The position numbers and the translations under genes are program-made. A model generated the notes under the pieces. The model was not told the DNA's origin and did no database searches. It was given only the letters and a program-made list of their open reading frames with translations. 64,000 nt of DNA, from positions 310,001-374,000 of the forward strand of contig NZ_CAJGZM010000004.1 of the NCBI RefSeq assembly GCF_904846175.1. Direction: 5' to 3'. This stretch comes from Psychrobacter immobilis. GTDB lineage: Bacteria > Pseudomonadota > Gammaproteobacteria > Pseudomonadales > Moraxellaceae. Shown one piece after another: positions 1 through 9,069 of the stretch (positions are counted from its first letter, which is position 1; every line of letters begins with the position of its first letter).

Positions 1-2
1 AG

Positions 3-884
3 AGCTACTGGCAAGGCTACGATGAGAATTCACATACCAATAGTTTTTCGATGGCAAAAACTGTCACGACCATGCTGTATCTCAAAGCGGTAGAAGACGG
101 TTATATCGGTAGCATTGATGAGCCGATTACTAAATGGCTGCCTGAATACGCAGGCAACAAGTATGCGCAAAACTGTACGCTTGCAGATTTATCAGCGATG
201 ACCTCAGGCTATGATTGGACTGAAGATTATTACTTTCCGATCAATCCCACTGCAGAATCCTATTACGGTCATGACTTAGTTAAGCAAATGGTCAATCGCG
301 ATTTCGTCGAGGAGTGCGGCGATCGGTTTGAATACTCGTCAGGCGATACGCAGATGCTTGGCATAGCTTTGTCGCGTGCGTTAGAGCCGCATGGCTATAC
401 CATTTCTAGCTATTTAGAAGAGAAGTTTTGGCAGCCTTTAGGTATGCAAGGCGATGCTTATTGGTCGCTTGATGGGGCAGGGAAAATTGAAAAGGTATAC
501 TGCTGTTTAAATGCCAGTGCTTTAGATTTTGCCAAATTTGGACAATTATTATTAAACGGTGGCGAATGGCAAGGTAAGCAGTTGCTTAGCAAAGCACATG
601 TTGAATTTATGATTACACCAAACGTCCAAGCCTTTGCAAAAGGGCAAGCGCAAGTTTACGGACATTCGGTGTGGACGGATATGGACGCTCCAATTCCGTT
701 TTATGCCATGCTTGGTCATTTGGGGCAGCGCGTATTAGTGCTACCTGAAGAAAATGCAATTATCGTTAGACTTGGAAAGCAAAAGGGCTTACCGACACCA
801 GTAGATGGCTTTCATTTGGAGCCAGACTTGGGTCAGTATGTTAGCGAGGTTAAAACTATTTTGGATGGTTTGGTGGTGGAGTAA
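3..884 (+). CDS. Serine hydrolase, beta-lactamase/class C family (5' truncated by window edge)
   Basis: This is a serine hydrolase of the penicillin-binding/class C beta-lactamase fold. The reading frame is open from base 3, and the catalytic S-x-x-K motif (Ser-Met-Ala-Lys) is encoded at 48-59. The serine therefore lies just upstream of the first ATG at 51, so that ATG cannot be the real start and the N-terminus lies outside the window. A Tyr-Ser-Ser-Gly stretch near 333 matches the second (YxN-type) motif. A His-Leu-Gly-Gln stretch near 715 sits where the third (K/H-T/S-G) motif is expected. Such proteins are often annotated as 6-aminohexanoate-dimer hydrolase or EstB-like esterases, and the substrate cannot be read from sequence. 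No gene follows on the same strand for about 250 bases. Confidence 0.85.
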   Translation, partial: SYWQGYDENSHTNSFSMAKTVTTMLYLKAVEDGYIGSIDEPITKWLPEYAGNKYAQNCTLADLSAMTSGYDWTEDYYFPINPTAESYYGHDLVKQMVNRDFVEECGDRFEYSSGDTQMLGIALSRALEPHGYTISSYLEEKFWQPLGMQGDAYWSLDGAGKIEKVYCCLNASALDFAKFGQLLLNGGEWQGKQLLSKAHVEFMITPNVQAFAKGQAQVYGHSVWTDMDAPIPFYAMLGHLGQRVLVLPEENAIIVRLGKQKGLPTPVDGFHLEPDLGQYVSEVKTILDGLVVE

Positions 885-1136
885 AGAGAGGGTTGGATAT
901 AGGGGCGTAGTAATATGGGTGCTGATCGTTGTCGCGTTACTATCATTGAATGGGATGAAGCAAGTAATACTGCCATCATACCCATAAGGCGGAAAATGAA
1001 GTGGAACGCAGTCATCAGCGTCTTACTGTATACACAATAGAGACTTGAATAATGACATTATTTAGCATTAATAACGCTATAGTAGTATCAGCGCTAATGC
1101 ACAGTGTCCCTCCAGTATAGAACGGAAAATTTTAAT

Positions 1137-2672
1137 ATGATTTTGAAAGTGCTTTTCTTTATTGTTGCCGTTATCGGGGGCGCCATTTTTATTGCCCGAT
1201 TGACCTTTACCATTCCGGAAATAGAAGAGCGAATAGATACAACCGTGTTGCCAAAAGCCACGAGCGGACCTTTAGCCGAGTCACTGATTGCGCTTGAAGC
1301 TGCACATAAAGGACTGACAGGGATTGCACCATTGCAAAGTGGGGCTGACGCGTTTGCTGCCCGTATACTCTTAGCAGATGCGGCTGTCTCGAGCATTGAT
1401 GCTCAATACTATATTTGGCATGCTGATCTAACGGGTACTTTGCTACTTGATGCTTTGGTTCGCGCCGCCGATAGAGGGGTACGCGTACGGCTTTTGCTAG
1501 ATGACAATGGTACAACGGGAATCGATACTGAGATAGCAGCGCTCGTTGCCCATCCGAATATCGAAGTGCGATTGTATAATCCCTTTAATCTGCGCACAGC
1601 GAAGATACTGTCTTATGGGTTTGATTTTTTCCGACTGAATCGAAGAATGCATAATAAATCTTTCACGGTAGATGGGCGCGCGACCATAGTTGGTGGTCGA
1701 AACGTCGGTGATGAGTATTTTGGCACTGGTTCGACCCCACTTTTCGTTGATTTTGATGTTATGGCGGTAGGGGATATTGTTCCACAGATCGCGGCTGATT
1801 TTGACCGCTATTGGGCGGCATTATCTGTTTATCCAGCAGATCTGATCGTCGGAATATATAAAGTGAATGACCCGATTGGTACACGATTAGCTGGATTCAA
1901 GGGTGATCCACAGATGAGCGAGTACAAAGCCATTTTGCATAGCTCGAACATCGTGGCGTCTCTCGCGGCGGGAGAGATTGATTTAGAATGGACAACGGCT
2001 ATGTTAGTGAGTGATGATCCAATAAAAGGCCAAGGCGCCGTGCCTCGTGAAGATTTATTGGCAAGCCGGCTAAAGGATGCAGTAGGTGACATTAAGACCC
2101 GCCTTGATGGGGTGTCGGCTTATTTTGTTCCCGGTGCTGAGGGCGTAGAAGCCTTTGCTACGCTTGAAGCGCGCGGTGTCGATGTGCGCATGCTGACCAA
2201 CTCGATGGAAGCAACAGATGTGCTGCCCGTTCATGCCGGTTATGCTAAGCGCCGCAAAGCCATGCTTGAGAGTGGCGTTGAGCTTTTTGAGCTACGTAGC
2301 AAAGCGGCACCTGATGCTCGCTCTAACCATTTAGGGCCATTCGGATCGACAGGCGCTAGTCTGCATTCAAAGACCTTTGCGATTGATGGAGAGCGAATTT
2401 TTGTGGGATCGTTTAACTTTGACCCTCGGTCTACTAGATTAAATACCGAAATGGGTTTGCTCATCAACAGTGAGCAGATGGCGCAAAAAGTACACAAAGC
2501 ATTCGATGAAGGCATAAATGGACTGGCTTGGCGCGTTGAGCAGCGCGATGGAAAGCTGGTTTGGATCGATTCTAATACGGGCTCGGTGAGCACTTCGGAG
2601 CCTGGATCTACTATCCTGCGTAGCATCGTGTTGACAGTGATAGGGTGGCTGCCGGTTGAATGGCTTTTATAG
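1137..2672 (+). CDS. Phospholipase D family protein, cardiolipin synthase-like (ClsC type)
   Basis: Two HxKxxxxD phospholipase D motifs are present, at about residues 172 (H-N-K-S-F-T-V-D) and 410 (H-S-K-T-F-A-I-D). Each is followed by the usual G-G-R-N or G-S-F-N segment. This paired-HKD layout in a protein of about 511 residues is that of cardiolipin synthase C and related bacterial phosphatidyltransferases, which make cardiolipin at the inner membrane. One N-terminal hydrophobic helix (about residues 2-20) would anchor it. The frame is open from a GTG at 1104, but I prefer the ATG at 1137 because the membrane helix begins there. A short hydrophobic segment closes the C-terminus. The exact substrate (phosphatidylglycerol or phosphatidylethanolamine) is inference. 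The gene is monocistronic. Confidence 0.85.
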   Translation: MILKVLFFIVAVIGGAIFIARLTFTIPEIEERIDTTVLPKATSGPLAESLIALEAAHKGLTGIAPLQSGADAFAARILLADAAVSSIDAQYYIWHADLTGTLLLDALVRAADRGVRVRLLLDDNGTTGIDTEIAALVAHPNIEVRLYNPFNLRTAKILSYGFDFFRLNRRMHNKSFTVDGRATIVGGRNVGDEYFGTGSTPLFVDFDVMAVGDIVPQIAADFDRYWAALSVYPADLIVGIYKVNDPIGTRLAGFKGDPQMSEYKAILHSSNIVASLAAGEIDLEWTTAMLVSDDPIKGQGAVPREDLLASRLKDAVGDIKTRLDGVSAYFVPGAEGVEAFATLEARGVDVRMLTNSMEATDVLPVHAGYAKRRKAMLESGVELFELRSKAAPDARSNHLGPFGSTGASLHSKTFAIDGERIFVGSFNFDPRSTRLNTEMGLLINSEQMAQKVHKAFDEGINGLAWRVEQRDGKLVWIDSNTGSVSTSEPGSTILRSIVLTVIGWLPVEWLL

Positions 2673-2776
2673 TCAAAAAGATATTGCTATATACCAACAC
2701 CAGCTGCAGAAAATCCATTTACGCATTTTACGTATTTATTTTCTTATAAAACGGTACATGAAATGCTTTCTACAGC

Positions 2777-3193
2777 CTACCATGTACCAATATTTTCCAT
2801 TGAAATCCATGGTTCTATAGGTGCTAAGCGCTCGCCATCCTGTAGCAGCTCAATTGAGATATTATTAGGGTCTTTCACGAAAGCCATATAGCCATCTCTA
2901 GGTGGTCTTAATATCTCGACACCCGCTGCCATAAATATTTCGCACTGCTCATATACATTATCGACTCTAAATGCAAAGTGCCCAAAATTATTGCCGTTGG
3001 TATATTCTTCCTCATCCCAGTTATGCGTCAGCTCAATCTCTGGCGCGCCTTCATGGGTCGCCAAAAAATATAAGCTAAATCGCCCTGCTTCAGAATCCTT
3101 TTTTCTAAGTAGTTTAAGACCCATAATATCGCAGTAGAAGGTAAGGGTTTCTTCCAGTTTATTGGTTCTAATCATTGCGTGTAAATACTTCAT
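2777..3193 (-). CDS. gloA: Lactoylglutathione lyase (glyoxalase I), short bacterial type
   Basis: Glyoxalase I converts the hemithioacetal of methylglyoxal and glutathione to S-lactoylglutathione in the cytoplasm. The 138 residues match the short form known from E. coli (about 135). The four expected metal ligands are visible as His5, Glu54, His72 and Glu115, in the betaalphabetabetabeta repeats of the VOC fold. The short form is typically nickel or cobalt dependent, which I infer from family. The gene lies 33 bases downstream of lplA on the same strand and may be cotranscribed with it. A longer, second glyoxalase I lies at 60221-60805. Confidence 0.9.
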   Translation of the reverse strand: MKYLHAMIRTNKLEETLTFYCDIMGLKLLRKKDSEAGRFSLYFLATHEGAPEIELTHNWDEEEYTNGNNFGHFAFRVDNVYEQCEIFMAAGVEILRPPRDGYMAFVKDPNNISIELLQDGERLAPIEPWISMENIGTW

Positions 3194-3226
3194 AAAACAC
3201 CTTATTTATTAGCTTTGAATATCGCT

Positions 3227-4231
3227 TTAGTTTTTCATCTCACTAATCAACCACTCAGACACGTCATTAATCTGCGCTGCCAACTCAGGATGAGCTTTGC
3301 CTAATCCATCAAGCTTGGTTTTGATGTCGACTTTATTATATTTAACGCCAGTCAGCGTGTCTTTTAATAGGTCAATCAATTCAACGTTTAGCGCATCTGA
3401 GAAAATGACCACCTCCGTAATCACTGCTTGCTTCACATCAAGGTGCAAATCAATAATGCCCCAATCAAAGCGCGTCTCAATATGATGAGTGAATTCAGGC
3501 GTCTTGCCAAAGCGCCAATCCCAATCTGCCATTTGCTGATAGTATTTATTGAGTGTCGGCTGCTTAGCGAGACTGGCTTCATCCAATTCTTCTATCGGAG
3601 CAGTATCGCCATAATACTCGCAAAACGCCTCGATGATGGCATCGGATAAAATCTCGTGATTAATCGACTCGTTAAACTCTACTAAGTTTGCGACGCGCGC
3701 ACGGACAGATTTAATACCTTTGGCTTTTAGCTTAAGCGGATGCGGATTGAGATAATCGCCTAGCTTTTGCATGTTGGCATTCACGAGTAATGTGCCGTGA
3801 TGAAAGCTGCGGTCAGCTGCATGTTTAAAAGCGCTGCCTGATATTTTCTTATCACCAACTTGCATGTCGTTACGACCAGACAATTCAGCGTCAATGCCTA
3901 ACTTCTTTAGCGCATTGATGATGATGGTAAAGTTCGCTGCTTGATCGTAGTCGTCTTTGGGTGATAAAAAGGTAAAGTTGGTATTGCCCAAATCATGAAA
4001 TACCGCGCCGCCGCCACTCTGTCGCCGTGCCAAAAACACATCGTCTGCTTCCATCTTATCAATTTTGCATTCTACCCATGGGTTTTGCGAGCGCCCAATG
4101 ACCACGGTCTCGCTATTGCGCCATAAGAAGAGCGTGTGCGAGTCGGGATTGAGTGTGTTAAATATCCAATCCTCAGTCGCGAGGTTAAACCAAGGGTTGG
4201 TTACGGCAGATTTTAAAATGCGCAGTTTCAT
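3227..4231 (-). CDS. lplA: Lipoate-protein ligase A
   Basis: LplA activates free lipoate with ATP and attaches it to lysines of the E2 subunits of 2-oxoacid dehydrogenases and of GcvH. The 334-residue length and the order of motifs fit LplA. There is an N-terminal F-N-L-A-T-E-D-W segment, an R-R-x-S-G-G-G-A-V-F-H-D motif near residue 70, and a K-I-S-G-S-A-F-K segment near 130 carrying the conserved lysine. A C-terminal accessory domain runs from about residue 240. A GAGG-type ribosome site lies about 6 bases before the ATG. It is the upstream gene of a probable lplA-gloA unit. LipB/LipA synthesis genes are not in the window. Confidence 0.93.
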   Translation of the reverse strand: MKLRILKSAVTNPWFNLATEDWIFNTLNPDSHTLFLWRNSETVVIGRSQNPWVECKIDKMEADDVFLARRQSGGGAVFHDLGNTNFTFLSPKDDYDQAANFTIIINALKKLGIDAELSGRNDMQVGDKKISGSAFKHAADRSFHHGTLLVNANMQKLGDYLNPHPLKLKAKGIKSVRARVANLVEFNESINHEILSDAIIEAFCEYYGDTAPIEELDEASLAKQPTLNKYYQQMADWDWRFGKTPEFTHHIETRFDWGIIDLHLDVKQAVITEVVIFSDALNVELIDLLKDTLTGVKYNKVDIKTKLDGLGKAHPELAAQINDVSEWLISEMKN

Positions 4232-4311
4232 TAGTTATCCTCTTTTATTATGTGTTGTAGGCTTTCATATATAATATCTACAAAACTTTAATTATTCACA
4301 AGAAGTCTATC

Positions 4312-4629
4312 ATGAGCGACTTAGATAAATTAGTAAGATTGAACGAACTTTTTATTCAAATGAGAGATGTTCTAATTCAAGAGCATGAGGACAATTGGAT
4401 AAGAGGTATTAACTTAATATTGAATCAAATAGATTATTCATTAGCATCCAATGAAGACGCCAAGAGTACAATTAGAGATATTTATTATAGCTACGGGTCG
4501 ATGAATGGTGGCAACGGTAGTTTTTCAGATTTTTATATTTGGAGGGAGGATTTTGATGAGAGAGTTATAGAGAATAACAACTTTATGAAAATAAAAAATC
4601 AGATAAGTAAAATATTAACTAGTTATTGA
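4312..4629 (+). CDS. Small acidic protein of unknown function, AT-rich
   Basis: I do not recognise this 105-residue protein with certainty. It is acidic and mostly helical, with no signal peptide or membrane segment. A central Y-G-S-M-N-G-G-N-G-S-F-S-D-F stretch (about residues 63-76) resembles the conserved glycine/serine/aspartate motif of small DUF6966-like proteins; that is a weak memory-based match. Base composition is clearly more AT-rich than the flanking lplA and GMC oxidoreductase genes, which suggests transfer. It starts 80 bases from the divergent lplA start and ends 9 bases before a GGTATG microsatellite. The upstream AAGAAG may serve as a weak ribosome site. Small genes of this style are often immunity proteins, but no toxin gene adjoins it. 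Confidence 0.6.
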   Translation: MSDLDKLVRLNELFIQMRDVLIQEHEDNWIRGINLILNQIDYSLASNEDAKSTIRDIYYSYGSMNGGNGSFSDFYIWREDFDERVIENNNFMKIKNQISKILTSY

Positions 4630-4638
4630 TTTTAGCTC

Positions 4639-4674
<36 letters not shown>

Positions 4675-4740
4675 ATTTGTATAGTGTACCGTTTAAAACT
4701 AGTCATTATTATTAAGAAATTTAAACTAACTTCAAATCCA

Positions 4741-4766
4741 AAAAAACGCCCATCAAGAGCGTTTTT
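4741..4766. terminator. Bidirectional rho-independent terminator
   Basis: An 8-bp stem (AAAAACGC/GCGTTTTT) with a 9-base loop has T tracts in both orientations. It sits between the convergent small unknown gene and the GMC oxidoreductase gene and can end both transcripts. Confidence 0.75.
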
Positions 4767-4788
4767 CATACCTCTAAATCCTAAAACT

Positions 4789-6387
4789 CTACTCAAAATC
4801 TTCCTTTAAAATAGCTGCCATATTACGCTCAGCAAGTCCTGTGATAAACACATACGGATTGACGCCAGCGCTACCGGGGATTAACGCGCCATCTTGCACA
4901 TAGATATTTTTATGACCCTTTACGCGCCCAAATTCATCAGTTGCCTTGCCAAGGACGCAGCCGCCTAATGGGTGATAGCAGAAGTTATCGCCGAAGCCTT
5001 TGGTAAATAGTAAACTTGAAGTGGAGCCGCCATTTGCTTTGGCTAGCTTTTCGATCAGCTCTTTGGCAGCATTCACCGAATACTCATTTTGCTCGCGTTT
5101 CCAGTTGAGCTTGACGGTTTTGGTGACTTTATCATAGTAATAGTTGCCACGTTCTGGATTGTCGGTGATGGCGAGATATAGCGTTGTCCAAGTCTCAAGA
5201 CCTAGCGGTAATGGGGCGAGTTCGGCAAAGATTTTGTACTTCGAGCCGCCTCTATCACCGTCCCACATATTGATGCCTTTGACCGGAATAGTGGATTGGG
5301 TGGCACCAGCCGCGTGGACGAAATTGCGCCCTGTCATGATGTTGCCGTTTGGCCCCCAGTGTTTGCCGATGTGTTCGTTTAGGTTGTTTAGTTTCCCTTC
5401 GCCTTGGCTTTTGAGTAGAAGCTCTGAGGTGCCGGTACTGCCTGCGTTAAGAAATAGCTTGTCGCAAGTATAATGCTCAATTTTATCGATACCGCCCGTC
5501 ATATTGATGACATGAACTTCTAAGCGTAGCTGGTCATTATCCAGTGCTTGAATACTATTGACTTTGCGTAGGGTTTTAACGGTGACATTGCCCGTGGCTT
5601 CAGCGTCTTTTAGGTAGGTTAAATCCAGTGAAAACTTGCCCGCATTATTACCGTAGATGACTTCACCGCCGAGGCCAGATTTATAGACTTCATCCTTCGC
5701 TTCTTTTTGCATATAGTCAAAGTCGTAGCTGTTACCGAAGAATTCGGTTTTCATTCCCGCCTTTTCTGCTTGGCGTTCAGCCGAACGAGTAAATTCGTAA
5801 TGCTCGGACTCATTAAAAAACGACTCAGGGATTTTACTGACTTTTAGGTTCTTCATCGCACGGGGAAAGTAAGTATGGTACATCTCATCACTATCAATCC
5901 AAGGAAACACTTCTTCAAAGTGGGAGCGTCTTGGTTGGATGGCAATCGCGCCATTGACGATAGAGCCGCCACCATAAGCACGTCCTGCAAAGACTTTCAT
6001 ATCGTCATATTCGATTAAATCCAAAACCCCAGGATATTTTCTGATAGGTATCGGAATCGGGATAGGGGCGTTTGGCATATTACTAAACCAGCTAGAGCGT
6101 TTATCGGCAGTAATCATTTTGCAAAAGGTATCATGCTCGGGCGTTCTATCCCAGCGCATTCCCATCTCAAGTATCAACACTTTATGACCTTTTTCGCTCA
6201 ACCGTAGCGCCGATACCGCGCCGCCATAGCCACTGCCAACGATGATATTCGGAAAGTGTCCCACTTGGGTGATGGTACTGGGTAGTTTTGGTTGCTTGGC
6301 AAGCGTTTGACAGCCACTTACCGCAGCAGAGGTACTGATAGCGCCTAAGCTTAAACCCATGGCTTTAATAAGTTGGCGTCGTTGCAT
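4789..6387 (-). CDS. Exported GMC-family FAD oxidoreductase, cholesterol-oxidase-like
   Basis: A flavin-dependent alcohol/sterol-type oxidoreductase. The N-terminus begins M-Q-R-R-Q-L-I-K, a twin-arginine-like signal. A hydrophobic stretch and a lipobox-like A-V-S-G-C (Cys26) follow, so it is probably exported, possibly as a lipoprotein. The FAD-binding G-S-G-Y-G-G is at residues 51-56. The C-terminal H-P-L-G-G-C and N-P-Y-V-F-I-T segments match the cholesterol oxidase/GMC C domain. I chose the ATG at 6387 (532 residues) because AGGA lies 7 bases before it and the signal peptide starts there; the frame is open to an ATG at 6465. A Pro-Ile dipeptide is repeated four times near residue 110. The real substrate is unknown. 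Confidence 0.85.
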   Translation of the reverse strand: MQRRQLIKAMGLSLGAISTSAAVSGCQTLAKQPKLPSTITQVGHFPNIIVGSGYGGAVSALRLSEKGHKVLILEMGMRWDRTPEHDTFCKMITADKRSSWFSNMPNAPIPIPIPIRKYPGVLDLIEYDDMKVFAGRAYGGGSIVNGAIAIQPRRSHFEEVFPWIDSDEMYHTYFPRAMKNLKVSKIPESFFNESEHYEFTRSAERQAEKAGMKTEFFGNSYDFDYMQKEAKDEVYKSGLGGEVIYGNNAGKFSLDLTYLKDAEATGNVTVKTLRKVNSIQALDNDQLRLEVHVINMTGGIDKIEHYTCDKLFLNAGSTGTSELLLKSQGEGKLNNLNEHIGKHWGPNGNIMTGRNFVHAAGATQSTIPVKGINMWDGDRGGSKYKIFAELAPLPLGLETWTTLYLAITDNPERGNYYYDKVTKTVKLNWKREQNEYSVNAAKELIEKLAKANGGSTSSLLFTKGFGDNFCYHPLGGCVLGKATDEFGRVKGHKNIYVQDGALIPGSAGVNPYVFITGLAERNMAAILKEDFE

Positions 6388-6592
6388 GGTGTATCCTAAT
6401 TTGATATTTAAGCTAAAAAAGCCTGAGTTAAATAAGACTAGCTTTCGACCGCAAAGGTGCGGCAAGGCGAAAGAGCGCTATATTAGCAAACATAGGTTGC
6501 GTTATTATTTCAGTCATGCGATTGCTGTAATACTTATAGATAAAAAGCGCTTTTAATTTACTGATTATTCTTGCCAGCTTTTAGTTAATGAC

Positions 6593-6616
6593 TTAGCCAG
6601 TTATTTAGCCAGTTAT
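6593..6616. repeat. 12-bp tandem duplication
   Basis: Two perfect copies of TTAGCCAGTTAT lie directly upstream of the trpB promoter. They may be a chance duplication or a binding site. Confidence 0.85.
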
Positions 6617-6636
6617 TTCTATAGTAAGGCGTAAAC

Positions 6637-6665
6637 TTGACCAAATAAGAAATTTCGCTTATTAT
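6637..6665 (+). promoter_or_regulatory. Sigma-70 promoter for trpB
   Basis: TTGACC, 17 bases, TATTAT: close to the sigma-70 consensus with ideal spacing. Transcription would begin near 6672, giving a leader of about 110 bases before the trpB start at 6782. I saw no Trp-rich leader peptide or attenuator hairpin in that leader. Confidence 0.7.
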
Positions 6666-6781
6666 CTTGTTTCAATGTACTAGAACACAAATACATTCAA
6701 TTATTCTTATCCTTAAAAAAGCTAAATAATTCGGCGAAAGCTCCAATATTAATACTCCATTTAAAATAATAAGGCTTAACT

Positions 6782-8008
6782 ATGACAACGCAAAATACCG
6801 CCACTGGCTACGGTTTACATCAATCCATCTTGCCGAATAGCGATGGTTTATATGGTGAGTTCGGTGGCAAAATTGCTCATCCTGAGCTTGCCAAAGCCAT
6901 GGCAGAAATTGAGACAGGTTTTCGTGAAATTATTAAAGAAGATGACTTTATTGCTGAGATGAAGCGCTTGCGTGAGACTTATGTTGGTCGTCCAAGCCCT
7001 ATTTATCATGCGCAGCGTTTGACCGAGCATTGCGGCGGCGCGCAGATTTATTTTAAGCGTGAAGATTTGAATCATACGGGCGCACACAAGATTAATCACT
7101 GTTTGGGTGAAGTGCTGCTGGCGAAAAAGCTAGGTAAAACCAAAGTGATTGCGGAAACAGGTGCAGGGCAACACGGCGTAGCGTTAGCAACGGCAGCGGC
7201 TTTGATGGGGTTGGAGTGTGAGATTCATATGGGTGTGGTCGATATCAAAAAAGAACATCCAAATGTCAGCCGGATGAAGATTTTGGGTGCCAATATCGTA
7301 CCAGTCTCACGCGGTGCAGGAACGTTAAAAGAAGCGGTTGATAGTGCTTTTGAGACTTATTTGAATGAGCTTGATAGCAGTATGTTTGCGATTGGCTCGG
7401 CATTAGGACCAGCGCCATATCCTGAAATGGTCAGCTACTTTCAGTCAGTAGTTGGTCATGAAGCACGAGCGCAGTTCTTAGCAACGACGGGCAAGCTACC
7501 TAATAAGGTTGTGGCCTGTATTGGCGGCGGCTCCAATGCTATTGGTATATTTAGCGGCTTTTTTGATGATGCCGAGGTAGAAAAAATCGGCGTAGAACCA
7601 GCAGGCGAAGGCTTGGATACGCCCAATCATGCGGCGACCATGTCACTGGGCGTCAAAGGCGAGATTCATGGGTTTAAATGTTATGTGCTGCTTGATGAAA
7701 AAGGCGAGCCAGCTCCCGTACATTCGATTGCATCAGGTCTAGATTATCCTGGGGTTGGGCCACAGCATTCGCACCTAAGAGATTTACAACTGGCTACTTA
7801 TGAGTCGGCGACTGATGCTGAATGTTTAGAAGCGTTTATGGCTCTGTCACGCCTCGAAGGTATCATTCCTGCGTTAGAGTCGGCACATGCTATTGCCTAT
7901 GCGATGAAAGTCGCTAAAGATATGTCAGCGGATGAGACGATTTTGGTCAATTTATCAGGGCGCGGCGATAAAGATATTGATTTTATTTTAGATAAAGTGG
8001 ATTTGTAG
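6782..8008 (+). CDS. trpB: Tryptophan synthase beta chain, divergent standalone copy
   Basis: A PLP enzyme joining indole and serine to make tryptophan. The PLP lysine lies in H-T-G-A-H-K-I-N-H. The [10 protein letters not shown] segment, G-G-G-S-N-A-I-G phosphate loop, G-L-D-Y-P-G-V-G and L-S-G-R-G-D-K-D are all present in a normal length of 408 residues. Several segments differ from classical TrpB. After G-L-E-C-E-I-H it reads [11 protein letters not shown] where E. coli has M-G-A-K-D-V-E-R-Q-S-P, and it has L-G-P-A-P-Y-P-E in place of A-G-P-H-P-Y-P-T. No trpA, trpF or other trp gene adjoins it. It may be a second, standalone TrpB or the only one; the window cannot tell. It has its own promoter at 6637. 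Confidence 0.88.
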   Translation: MTTQNTATGYGLHQSILPNSDGLYGEFGGKIAHPELAKAMAEIETGFREIIKEDDFIAEMKRLRETYVGRPSPIYHAQRLTEHCGGAQIYFKREDLNHTGAHKINHCLGEVLLAKKLGKTKVIAETGAGQHGVALATAAALMGLECEIHMGVVDIKKEHPNVSRMKILGANIVPVSRGAGTLKEAVDSAFETYLNELDSSMFAIGSALGPAPYPEMVSYFQSVVGHEARAQFLATTGKLPNKVVACIGGGSNAIGIFSGFFDDAEVEKIGVEPAGEGLDTPNHAATMSLGVKGEIHGFKCYVLLDEKGEPAPVHSIASGLDYPGVGPQHSHLRDLQLATYESATDAECLEAFMALSRLEGIIPALESAHAIAYAMKVAKDMSADETILVNLSGRGDKDIDFILDKVDL

Positions 8009-8107
8009 AAAAATTGGTCATAAATACAGAAAATACAACATCCATTGAGCGATTAAAAAGTTATCATCGGAGTTTTTTTACTTCTTAATGCTCGATAGGA
8101 TTACCTC

Positions 8108-9010
8108 ATGTCTAACCGCGACCTCATTATTTTTATGACACTGTCCTTTATGTGGTCGCTGTCTTTTATATTTTACCGTATCGGTGTGCCAGAATTTGGC
8201 TCGCTAGCATTTGCCAGTCTGCGGGTGGTATTTGCTGGACTGACCATGCTAGTTTTTGTCTTAATCAGCCCAAAAAACAGAGAAGGCATACGGGATAACT
8301 GGAAAGTATTGGCGTTGGTTGGGCTATTTTCTGCGGCAATTCCTTTTATCTTATTTGCTTTTTCAGCGCGCTCGGTCAATGCAGGGGTGTTGGCGGTGCT
8401 TAATGCGTCAGTACCGATGATGAGCGGTTTTATCGCCAGCACCTTTTTTAAAGACAGACTGTCAAAAAAACAAATTCTTGGTCTGGTCATTGGCGTTATC
8501 GGTGTGATTATTTTGATGAGTGAGAACTTATTTGGCGGCAGCGGGCAGGGTGCTGAGTCAGGTTCAGGGTTATTGCCGATGGGCTACGCATTATTGGCCT
8601 GTGTTGGCTATGCCGTTGGTGCCAATATCACCAAAAACTATTTATACGATGTCTCGCCAGTGGCAATTACCGCAGGCTCCCTTATCATTGCCAGTATTAT
8701 TATGCTGCCGATAGCGGTTTATGAGTTTCCCTATGGCAAAACCATCAGCCTCACTGCTTGGGCGTCAGTGATTTGTATTGGCGTCTTTTCAACTGCCATC
8801 GCGCTGATTTTTATGAATCAACTCATCAAAAGTATCGGTCCGATGCGGGCGACCAGTATTACCTTAGTGATTCCGATTTTTGCCATTATTCTAGGCTATC
8901 TGCTACTTGGTGAGGCTTTAGACACGCCGGCGATTATCGGCTCGGTAGTGATATTATGTGGTACGTATTTGTCTTTAGAGTTGTCTATCAAAAATATGCT
9001 TAAATCCTAA
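8108..9010 (+). CDS. EamA/DMT-family inner-membrane transporter
   Basis: A hydrophobic protein of 300 residues with about ten predicted membrane helices arranged as two EamA repeats (roughly residues 5-130 and 150-290). Each repeat ends in a glycine-rich helix followed by a short basic loop. This is the drug/metabolite transporter layout, and members export amino acids or other metabolites. The substrate is unknown. An AGGA ribosome site precedes the ATG. It lies 99 bases after trpB on the same strand and could share its transcript, which would fit an amino-acid exporter, but that is inference. Confidence 0.85.
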   Translation: MSNRDLIIFMTLSFMWSLSFIFYRIGVPEFGSLAFASLRVVFAGLTMLVFVLISPKNREGIRDNWKVLALVGLFSAAIPFILFAFSARSVNAGVLAVLNASVPMMSGFIASTFFKDRLSKKQILGLVIGVIGVIILMSENLFGGSGQGAESGSGLLPMGYALLACVGYAVGANITKNYLYDVSPVAITAGSLIIASIIMLPIAVYEFPYGKTISLTAWASVICIGVFSTAIALIFMNQLIKSIGPMRATSITLVIPIFAIILGYLLLGEALDTPAIIGSVVILCGTYLSLELSIKNMLKS

Positions 9011-9029
9011 GATACTTATTATTTTCTAA

Positions 9030-9069
9030 GTGCTAAATTGGCTCTTAGTAGCTGCCACCTATTTAGCAC
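9030..9069. terminator. Hairpin between convergent genes
   Basis: A 9-bp stem (GTGCTAAAT/ATTTAGCAC) is extended by a GGC/GCC pairing. It spans the gap between the EamA gene and the convergent lipoprotein gene and overlaps the last codons of the latter. There is no clear T tract, so termination activity is uncertain. Confidence 0.4.

Noticed and set aside
1104..1136. GTG start of the phospholipase D gene
   Set aside because: The added 11 residues are polar and the membrane anchor begins at the ATG at 1137.
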